Shown: one piece after another, positions 5,993 to 11,107 of the stretch | How the letters are laid out: the number at the start of each line of letters is the position of its first letter | Numbering within the stretch: the stretch's first letter is position 1 | DNA from: Anaerolineae bacterium | GTDB taxonomy: Bacteria > Chloroflexota > Anaerolineae > B4-G1 | Length of the DNA: 11,107 bases | Assembly (NCBI GenBank): GCA_030612185.1 | Contig: JAUWOI010000096.1 | Location: forward strand, 1 to 11,107 | Reading direction: 5' to 3' | Translations under genes and position numbers: made by a program | Notes under the pieces: generated by a model | What the model was told of the DNA's origin: nothing | What the model saw: the letters and a program-made list of their open reading frames with translations, nothing else | Database searches by the model: none

Positions 5993-7200
5993 TTGCCACT
6001 GCCTTGCCCACCGCTGCCGTGTTCACCGCCATCCTGTCCGCCATCTCGCCCGCCCCCGTCATGTCCATCACCAGGCTGTTGGGGCTGTGGCGTCGGAGCG
6101 GGAGGTGCAGGAGTCCGCTGCGGCCCTTGGGGCGTGGCCTGCGGACCAGGCGTCGCCTGCGGGCCGTGGGGCGTGGCCTGTGGGCTGGGGGTTGCCTGCG
6201 GTCCGTGGGGTGTAGCATGCGGCGTGCCGACAGGTGTGCACGTGCGCTCCTGCTCACGCTGTTGATCACGGTCCTGCTCGGGCTTCTGGTCGTCCCCCGG
6301 CGTGGCAGTCACCTGCTCCGGCTCATTCGTCGGCTCCGGCGTCCCTTCGGCAGGCTCAGGGTAGACTCTGTACTGGTGAAGATGACGGTAGCGGAACATC
6401 GGGAGGTCATTCAACCCATCCTCCGCCATCTCCGCTCCCCACCGGCAGACGTTCATAGCGCGCTCCAACCCAACCTGGGCTTGTTGTGAGGCCATCGCTT
6501 GTACCTGTTCCAGCATCTGCGCCTGGGCGCGCGTGCGTCCGGCAATACACGTCAGCAGGCCGGCCATCTCTTCATCATCAGAGGCCCGGGCTGCCTGGGC
6601 CAACGCGCGTTCAACGTGCTGTTCCATCCGCACGACAGTCTCGTCCGGCACCGGTCGCCCGGCCGCTACCAGCGCCTGGACCTCCTCTGCACGCTCCTCG
6701 GCCAACCCCAGCGCCAGGTCTACTTGATCCCCCGGCGCGGAGACGAGCGCCAGGCGCACGTCCTCCGTCACCAGTTTGACCGGGTACAGCAAGTCACCAG
6801 GCAGGCTGTCGCCGGCGGCCCATACGACCCCGCCTCCAAGGGCAGCCGTGCCCACGACGACGGCCAGCAGAACAGTGACGAGCCTCGTCGCAAGGACAAG
6901 TTTCATTTTTCGTCCCTTTATTCGCGTGGTTGTAGTTCCGGTCGCTGACGTCGCTGCAACGATTCTCGCGCGCTGTTGCGCGGCCACAGCCAGCAGTCGC
7001 TCCCGGCCGGCCACCAGTCCACCTGGCGCTTCCGGCACTGCTTCGCAATAGCGACGGGTCGCCTGGGCCATTTCGAGCAATGGGCGCAGCCGATCGGCGT
7101 ACTGGGGATAGCGCCGCAGACTGGCCCCGATATCGCCCGTGCGCGCCACCTTCTGCAGACAACGTTCTAACAATTGGTCGAAAGAAACTTCTGCCATCAT
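5989..7200 (-). CDS. Anti-sigma-like membrane protein 2 with DUF5667-like domain and low-complexity tail
   Basis: The protein is 403 aa. Residues 1-82 form the cytoplasmic domain shared with paralog 1 (RYPQYADRLRPLL, GRERLL). One transmembrane helix follows at about 101-128. Then DSLPGDLLYPVKLVTEDVRL begins an extracytoplasmic helical DUF5667-like domain at about 130-255. The tail from about 280 is rich in Pro/Thr/Gln (PQATP units), then Gly/Asp (GHDGGGRDGG). Tandem ATGs at 7200 and 7197 start 1 bp after the sigma-2 stop, with GGAGAGGGAG inside the sigma-2 end, so translation is coupled. I infer that it is the membrane-bound regulator of sigma-2. The TAG at 5989 probably truncates a longer tail (see 5741-5992). 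Residues 280-287 (YPEPAEGT) are encoded by a dispersed DNA motif at 6343-6361. The + strand frames over this gene are compositional shadows. Confidence 0.85.
   Translation of the reverse strand: MMAEVSFDQLLERCLQKVARTGDIGASLRRYPQYADRLRPLLEMAQATRRYCEAVPEAPGGLVAGRERLLAVAAQQRARIVAATSATGTTTTRIKGRKMKLVLATRLVTVLLAVVVGTAALGGGVVWAAGDSLPGDLLYPVKLVTEDVRLALVSAPGDQVDLALGLAEERAEEVQALVAAGRPVPDETVVRMEQHVERALAQAARASDDEEMAGLLTCIAGRTRAQAQMLEQVQAMASQQAQVGLERAMNVCRWGAEMAEDGLNDLPMFRYRHLHQYRVYPEPAEGTPEPTNEPEQVTATPGDDQKPEQDRDQQREQERTCTPVGTPHATPHGPQATPSPQATPHGPQATPGPQATPQGPQRTPAPPAPTPQPQQPGDGHDGGGRDGGQDGGEHGSGGQGSGN
6343..6361 (-). repeat. Dispersed motif CCCTGAGCCTGCCGAAGGG inside anti-sigma-2
   Basis: The minus-strand sequence is nearly the same as 737-756 (within the palindromic element) and 11085-11103 (within the DUF364-like gene). 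Here it encodes PEPAEG between the DUF5667-like domain and the tail. This type of short repeat is scattered through many Chloroflexota genomes, a recollection that I could not check. Confidence 0.6.
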
Positions 7201-7201
7201 T

Positions 7202-7732
7202 CTACTCCCTCTCCAAGACGCGGCGCAATGTGGCTAAAGCCCGGTGTTGGAGGGCCTCGATTGCGCCTGTGCTCTTGTTCATCACCGCGGCCGCCTCCCG
7301 GGCTTTCATTCCTTCGCCGAAGCGCAGGGCCAACACTTGTTGCTGGTCAGATGTGAGGCGGCTGATGGCAGCGCGAAGGCTCCGGTGGGAAAGCCGCTCT
7401 GCCACAGCAGAAGCCGGGTCATCCTCGGCTGTCACCAACCGCTCATCCAGTTCCAACTCGGTCACCGGCGGCCGGCGGCGGTAGTAATCCACCACCAGGT
7501 TATGCGCGATGCGATAGAGCCAGGCCTGGAACGAGGTGTGCCAGAGACGCTCCGCCTGGACTGCCTGTATCATCCGCACAAACACATCGCCGGTGAGATC
7601 CTCCGCCATGTGGGCATCGCCCACCCGCCGGTAGATGTAGGCGTAGATACGAGTGGCATACCGGTCGTAGAGTTCCCCTAATGCCGCATCGTCGTATTGC
7701 CTCGCTCGTTCTAGCAGGGTGTGCTCATTCAT
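7202..7732 (-). CDS. ECF (sigma-70 family group 4) RNA polymerase sigma factor 2
   Basis: The protein is 176 aa from ATG 7732. The sigma-2 region is at about 7-88 (LYDRYATRIYAYIYRRVG, AEDLTGDVFVRMIQA, AWLYRIAHNLVVDYYRRR). The sigma-4 region is at about 116-172 (LTSDQQQVLALRFGEGM, then AAAVMNKSTGAIEALQHRAL). It is closely paralogous to sigma-1, but the recognition helix differs (KSTGAIEAL versus KTEGAVKSL). An in-frame extension up to 7813 is rejected because it would read through the promoter blocks at 7762-7788. A GTG at 7735 directly before the ATG is an alternative, with GGGAGAG placed about 10 nt upstream of it. It is followed after 1 bp by its anti-sigma partner. Confidence 0.92.
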   Translation of the reverse strand: MNEHTLLERARQYDDAALGELYDRYATRIYAYIYRRVGDAHMAEDLTGDVFVRMIQAVQAERLWHTSFQAWLYRIAHNLVVDYYRRRPPVTELELDERLVTAEDDPASAVAERLSHRSLRAAISRLTSDQQQVLALRFGEGMKAREAAAVMNKSTGAIEALQHRALATLRRVLERE

Positions 7733-7761
7733 CACGTAATGCTTGCTCTCCCACCCAATTA

Positions 7762-7788
7762 GACGTGAAACAGCCCAAAACCATACGG
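7762..7788 (-). promoter_or_regulatory. ECF-type promoter of sigma-2 (CCGTATG-N16-CGTC)
   Basis: On the minus strand CCGTATG (7788-7782) is followed after exactly 16 nt by CGTC (7765-7762), with TTTCA before CGTC. It differs by one base from the -35 block of the other two copies. The predicted start would leave a leader of roughly 20-25 nt before ATG 7732, enough for the GGGAGAG ribosome site. Confidence 0.66.
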
Positions 7789-7803
7789 GGCTGCCCGGAC
7801 CTG

Positions 7804-7812
7804 AGTATACCA
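7804..7812 (-). promoter_or_regulatory. Possible extended -10 (TGGTATACT) upstream of sigma-2
   Basis: The minus strand carries TG-G-TATACT, an extended -10 form without a recognisable -35 at the normal distance. It would give a housekeeping start upstream of the ECF promoter. The evidence is weak, from this motif alone. Confidence 0.3.
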
Positions 7813-7888
7813 CATTTTTGCCAAATCCCTCGTAGGGGTTCCGAGGTTTTGACGGTTGGGGGAGACAAGTTGCGCTGGGGCAAAATCG

Positions 7889-10225
7889 TCACTCAATCGA
7901 AGAATAGCGTTTGAGGTACGCCAGCGCCTCGTCCTGCTCGCTATCCATCACCAATTCCAGGTAACGGTTGCCTGCCAACGATGGGACGTCTATCACCTTG
8001 ATGAAAGGAGCATACGGTGCATCGGCCGGAAGTAACTTTCCCAGCACGTTGACCGCTTCGTCGAAGAAAGCGCGGTTGAAGGTCGTATCAGGTGCGTGCG
8101 GGTACAGCGGCAGAGGGTAGATGTGCGCCTCCACCAGGTCCTGAAAGAAGTGGGTGCCGTAGGAGACCTCCAGTGTGTCGTCGGCCCGGGACTGGGCGAT
8201 CTCGATCAGAGCGCGGGTGTTGTAGATGTCGGCGTAGGTGACCTTTAGCCCCAGTTCGACGTTCGAAGTACCCCAGCGCCCTGGTCCCATCAGGATGAAA
8301 CATTCATTCTCCAGCCGCTTATTAAGCCGGCCAATCACCCGCGCCAATTCGAATCGGGTCTCGTAGGCAGGCACGCGGGCGTACTGTGCCGGGTCAACGT
8401 AGACGACGTAGCGGATACGCCTGACCCGGCCGTGGGGAACCATCCGCCGCGCCAGGAAGACCACGTCCTCCGGTGGCACGTCGTCGGGGATGCGCAGGCT
8501 CTCGCCCCATTCCTGGCTGCTCAGGGGGCGGCATTGGAGCAGGTGTAGGATAAAGTGGTGGGGGCGATCTGCCGTGATCTCCACCGTAAACTCGACGTCC
8601 ACCGGCCGGCCGTAGTGCCGTTCCAGTTTCTTCAGGACGCTTCGCATCAATGTCACGAACTCTTGGTTCTTCAAAAGTTCGCTGAAGGTCAGAACCAGCG
8701 GGGTCCGATCCAGAGCGCCTGGAGCGTAGATGGGCTGCAGGTAGTCTCCCTTGTCCTGCGAGGCCAAAAGTGCGATGCCGGGATAGTCCGATTGCAGCAC
8801 GTCGGCTATGGGCAGCATCCTGAAGGCATTTGCCCGCAAGTCAATCAGATCCACAAAATGCTGAGAATACTTGCGGATTGGGTCCGCGCCCGCCTCTGGC
8901 CTCAGTTGCGGGTGACTGAGCGGTACCATACGCGGATAGTCATTGGCCACCCGGTCCACGGCGCGAGTGCCCAATCCCCACACCAGCCGCAACAGGCCAT
9001 CCTGCGGACGAATCTTGCGGTTCCAGCGAAACGGATTGCGGCTGAACCCCACACCGGCCAGCGTGGGGAAGAAAAAGTCGCGGTAACGCTGGCCTTGCAC
9101 CTTCTGGATCAATATCCCCATCCGCTCGTCGTAGTCCACGAGCCCTACCTGCTGGCGGTAGAGCAGCGCATCCGGGCCCAGGACGCTGGCGTACACGTGC
9201 GCGATGGCGTTGGTCAGGGCAGCCAGGTTCTCATCCAGAGTACCCTGGTTGGGGCAGAAGAAACTATCGTATTTGCCGGCGAAGGAGAACCCGAAGTTGT
9301 CCTCCAGAAGGCTGGAGGAGCGCACGATAAGCGGGGCGCTCCCCACCTTAGTCAGCAACTCCCGCAGTTCCCCCGTCACATCCTCTGGAAATCGCCCACC
9401 AGCGCAGGCTTCTTGGATGTGGGGATAATCGGCCTCAATCTCCTCCTGTGTCTTGTACTTCTGGTTGATAAACTCCTCCAGCCCGTTGATGGCGTGAAAG
9501 TCGTAGAAAACGTCGGCGCCGATGAAGTAGGAATCAGGGATCGCCACACGCCCACGCAGGTCTATCTCGTCGGCCGGGTCCTCCCGTTGGAGGATCTTCC
9601 AGGCCAACATCATCCCCGCTGCCTTGCCACCGATTTTCCCCTCTCCGATGCGGCCCTGGCCGATCATCTCGAAATCTTCTGTATCAAGGAACTCTTTGGC
9701 CAACCTCACGAAAGCCATCTGGTCGCTGACCATGCTCTTGATCAATACGACTGTGATCTCTTCCAGGTGATGGCCGACCCGCTTCCGTTGTTCAGGAGGA
9801 AGGGTCGTGTATTCTTTCGCCTGGGCTAGCAGGATGTGCCAGGGAGCCAGTTCTGGGTTGAAGGGGAGAGTGACCTCCTGGCCGGGCACCCGCTTGGCCA
9901 GGACGGCGCGCACGATTTCTTCGAAGAGCGTGCGCGGCAGATTGTAGGCGAAGTAAAAGTCAGTCATGTGATCTCGAATCTGTACCAACCGCTCCTGCCA
10001 CACCTCCGCCGTCTCCTGGACGAAGGGGTCCTCCAGCCCCTCCCGTCGCTGGGAGAGCACGGCTTTCTCTTTCACCTCCTGCTCGAATTGCCCCGGGGTG
10101 ATGATGCCACGGGCGAAGAGTTCCTGGCGCATGCGCGCCCGAATGCGATGGCCCAGGATCGGGTACTGGGAAATCTGGAGGTAGAGTTCTAATACCTTCG
10201 GAATTCGCTCTAGATGGGGGGGCAT
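7889..10225 (-). CDS. PEP/pyruvate-binding (PPDK_N) domain protein lacking the phosphohistidine and PEP-synthase C-terminal domains
   Basis: The protein is 778 aa. An N-terminal helical region (1-185) precedes the ATP-grasp-like pyruvate-phosphate-dikinase N domain at about 190-570: GEGKIGGKAAGM at 194-205, PLIVRSSSLLEDNFGFSFAG at 298-317, GVGFSRNP at 391-398, DVEFTVE at 543-549 and LLQCRPLS at 562-569. The C-terminal 200 residues contain a conserved-looking block, FILMGPGRWGTSNVELGL at 643-660, and nothing I can name. The mobile PEP-utilizer domain with its catalytic His and the TIM-barrel domain of PpsA/PpdK are absent, so it cannot be a complete PEP synthase. ATG 10225 is chosen over the TTG at 10240, because that TTG is part of the ribosome site (GGAGGAAC, 7 nt before the ATG). 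It has its own promoter divergent from padR. The biochemical role is unknown; ATP-dependent phosphoryl transfer is inference. Confidence 0.88.
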   Translation of the reverse strand: MPPHLERIPKVLELYLQISQYPILGHRIRARMRQELFARGIITPGQFEQEVKEKAVLSQRREGLEDPFVQETAEVWQERLVQIRDHMTDFYFAYNLPRTLFEEIVRAVLAKRVPGQEVTLPFNPELAPWHILLAQAKEYTTLPPEQRKRVGHHLEEITVVLIKSMVSDQMAFVRLAKEFLDTEDFEMIGQGRIGEGKIGGKAAGMMLAWKILQREDPADEIDLRGRVAIPDSYFIGADVFYDFHAINGLEEFINQKYKTQEEIEADYPHIQEACAGGRFPEDVTGELRELLTKVGSAPLIVRSSSLLEDNFGFSFAGKYDSFFCPNQGTLDENLAALTNAIAHVYASVLGPDALLYRQQVGLVDYDERMGILIQKVQGQRYRDFFFPTLAGVGFSRNPFRWNRKIRPQDGLLRLVWGLGTRAVDRVANDYPRMVPLSHPQLRPEAGADPIRKYSQHFVDLIDLRANAFRMLPIADVLQSDYPGIALLASQDKGDYLQPIYAPGALDRTPLVLTFSELLKNQEFVTLMRSVLKKLERHYGRPVDVEFTVEITADRPHHFILHLLQCRPLSSQEWGESLRIPDDVPPEDVVFLARRMVPHGRVRRIRYVVYVDPAQYARVPAYETRFELARVIGRLNKRLENECFILMGPGRWGTSNVELGLKVTYADIYNTRALIEIAQSRADDTLEVSYGTHFFQDLVEAHIYPLPLYPHAPDTTFNRAFFDEAVNVLGKLLPADAPYAPFIKVIDVPSLAGNRYLELVMDSEQDEALAYLKRYSSIE

Positions 10226-10265
10226 TGTCCGTTCCTCCAAACGACGCTGTGCTTCTGGTTCAACA

Positions 10266-10293
10266 AGTATACATTACATCGTCGCTTCGTCAA
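10266..10293 (-). promoter_or_regulatory. Sigma-70-type promoter for the PEP/pyruvate-binding gene
   Basis: The minus strand shows TTGACG (10293-10288), a 16-nt spacer and TATACT (10271-10266). This would start transcription about 30-35 nt before ATG 10225, just upstream of the GGAGG ribosome site. Confidence 0.65.
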
Positions 10294-10317
10294 CTTCGAG
10301 ACGCCGGCGGTGGATTG

Positions 10318-10347
10318 AGAGGAATGAAGAATCCCTCCTTCATCTCT
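10318..10347. repeat. Interrupted inverted repeat in the divergent promoter region
   Basis: AGAG-GA-ATGAAG (10318-10329) and CTTCATCTCT (10338-10347) pair over ten bases around a 2-nt bulge with an 8-nt loop. It lies between the two divergent promoters, upstream of the padR -35. It could be a regulator site or a chance hairpin. Confidence 0.35.
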
Positions 10348-10361
10348 GCGCGATTCATCTA

Positions 10362-10390
10362 TTGACATTTTGCACATAGCGTAGTATACT
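10362..10390 (+). promoter_or_regulatory. Consensus sigma-70 promoter of padR, with a palindrome over the -10
   Basis: TTGACA (10362-10367), a spacer of exactly 17 nt and TATACT (10385-10390) match the consensus in 11 of 12 positions. The -10 lies in a perfect 10-bp palindrome TAGTATACTA (10382-10391). This is a natural place for a dimeric PadR repressor to bind, so autorepression is likely but inferred. Confidence 0.85.
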
Positions 10391-10424
10391 ATTGGCCATA
10401 TGAGAAAGAACTGGTGGAGACAAG

Positions 10425-10814
10425 ATGCGAGGACGAGGTAGAGGGTGGCGGTGGCAGGGCTGTTCCCGCCGGGCGGTGCGGTTCCTGGAACCGACGCTGC
10501 TGTTGCTCCTGCACCATGGCCCGGCCCACGGCTACACGCTCCTGGAGCGACTGAGGGAATTCGGCCTGGAGGGTCTCAATCCCAGCGTCGTCTACCGGGC
10601 GCTGCGAGATATGGAGGGCCGAGGGTGGGTCAGTTCCACCTGGGATGAAGAACAGACGCAAGGGCCGCCCCGCCGGGTCTACCGCTTGACCGGTCTGGGT
10701 GACGAGGCGTTGGGCCTATGGACACAGGATCTGCAAGAGACGCGCGGGCTGATAGATCGCCTCGTGGGTGCCTACAGCCGGCACATGGAGGAAGGCGAAG
10801 GTGAACACCATTGA
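10425..10814 (+). CDS. PadR-family transcriptional regulator
   Basis: The protein is 129 aa. The winged helix spans about 20-95: FLEPTLLLLLHHGPAHGYTL at 20-39 (the family's hxHGYxL pattern), then LNPSVVYRALRDMEGRGWVS at 51-70, a wing with GPPRRVYRLTGLGDEAL at 80-96 and a short C-terminal dimerisation helix. The N-terminus is Arg/Gly-rich. GGAG lies about 5 nt before the ATG. PadR proteins are usually ligand-responsive repressors that control themselves and adjacent genes. Here the gene overlaps the next by 14 bp, so the DUF364-like protein is the obvious co-regulated partner; the divergent PPDK_N gene is a second possible target. Confidence 0.92.
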   Translation: MRGRGRGWRWQGCSRRAVRFLEPTLLLLLHHGPAHGYTLLERLREFGLEGLNPSVVYRALRDMEGRGWVSSTWDEEQTQGPPRRVYRLTGLGDEALGLWTQDLQETRGLIDRLVGAYSRHMEEGEGEHH

Positions 10815-11107
10815 AACGCTGCTAGAGAGCCTGCAGACCGACGCGCCGGTGACCCAGGTATTAGTGGGGGCCTTCTGGACGGCGGTAGTGCTGGATACCG
10901 ACCCGCCCCGCTGTGGCCTGGCTTCGACCTTGCGCCCGGCCGCTCACCCCAGCGGCCCGCCGGTGCCCCTGGCTGGCCGCCTGCTGGAACGCAGTGGGCG
11001 GGAACTGGCGGCTCTGCTCCACTCATCCAGCACGCTGGAGGCCAGCATCGGGATGGCGGCGTTCAATGCCCTCTTGAAGCCGTGTCCTGAGCTTGCCGAA
11101 GGAACCT
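10801..11107 (+). CDS. DUF4213/DUF364-family (putative heavy-metal chelation) protein, N-terminal part
   Basis: GTG 10801 opens a frame that runs through the window end (102 full codons). GGAGGAAGG lies just upstream, inside the padR 3' end. Features of the DUF4213 N-terminal domain are VGAFWTAVVL followed by CGLAST (about 40-45), then HPSGPPVPLAGRLLERSGREL and LLHSSSTLEASIGMAAFNALL (about 75-95, quoted in parts: STLEASIGMAAFNALL). Proteins of this family pair this domain with a C-terminal DUF364 Rossmann-like domain and are proposed to act on metals or metal-containing ligands. The function is not established. The last visible residues, CPELAEGT, are encoded by a dispersed repeat motif and replace the PVDE-like continuation I would expect after NALL. 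Confidence 0.75.
   Translation, partial: MNTIETLLESLQTDAPVTQVLVGAFWTAVVLDTDPPRCGLASTLRPAAHPSGPPVPLAGRLLERSGRELAALLHSSSTLEASIGMAAFNALLKPCPELAEGT
11085..11103 (+). repeat. Dispersed motif TCCTGAGCTTGCCGAAGGA inside the DUF364-like gene
   Basis: This third copy of the motif seen at 737-756 and 6343-6361 encodes PELAEG in the same reading phase as PEPAEG in anti-sigma-2. It may be the edge of a longer inserted repeat beyond the window. Confidence 0.55.

Noticed and set aside
5778..6489. + strand frames with Ser-Arg or Gly-Pro runs
   Set aside because: These are mirror products of the Asp-Arg and Pro/Gly coding repeats of anti-sigma-2 on the minus strand.
7828..7846. CCTCG/CGAGG hairpin as terminator of the PPDK_N gene
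   Set aside because: The stem is only 5 bp with a 9-nt loop, and no U-tract follows on the minus strand.
8555..9829. 424-aa + strand open frame
   Set aside because: It lies wholly antisense to the PPDK_N gene, which has clear domain motifs; the + frame shows no recognisable motif.

Overview
The window is GC-rich and reads as a bacterial chromosome segment. The likeliest source is a Chloroflexota lineage (Anaerolineae-like), because it has ECF sigma factors paired with 'RYPQYA..L.PLL' anti-sigma-like membrane proteins, a DUF5667-type domain, Thr/Pro and Asp/Arg low-complexity tails, and dispersed CCTGAGC..GCCGAAGG repeats. That assignment is inference from gene content; there is no rRNA or marker gene here.

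Layout: almost everything is on the minus strand. From the right, a divergent pair shares the intergenic region 10226-10424. A padR-family repressor gene and a DUF364/DUF4213-like gene (cut by the window end) run rightward from a textbook sigma-70 promoter. A 778-aa PEP/pyruvate-binding (PPDK_N) protein gene runs leftward from its own promoter. Further left come two paralogous ECF sigma/anti-sigma modules: 7732-5989 (sigma-2 and anti-sigma-2 with a DUF5667-like domain) and 5577-4211 (sigma-1 and anti-sigma-1 with a Thr/Pro/His tail). Only 44 bp beyond anti-sigma-1 starts a tight gene row: a DUF2156 protein, an EamA/DMT transporter whose frame runs without a stop into an IS200/IS605-like TnpA, and a cysteine-synthase-family enzyme. 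At the left edge is an orphan secreted relative of anti-sigma-2, with a signal peptide, a short DUF5667-like piece and a Cys/Asp/Gly 13-residue repeat array. It runs off the window.

The most striking observation is a shared two-block promoter, CCGTAT(C/G), exactly 16 nt, then CGTC, in front of sigma-1, sigma-2 and the orphan secreted gene. This suggests that one or both ECF factors regulate themselves and switch on the orphan gene, so that the three loci form a small regulon of exported low-complexity proteins.

Other points of interest are a frameshifted continuation of anti-sigma-2 that encodes a 20-residue Asp-Arg/Cys-Thr-Pro repeat and ends just before a strong hairpin, the transporter-transposase fusion with a Tyr in place of the first His of the HUH motif, and a short dispersed DNA motif that contributes the same PExAEGT peptide to two unrelated proteins.
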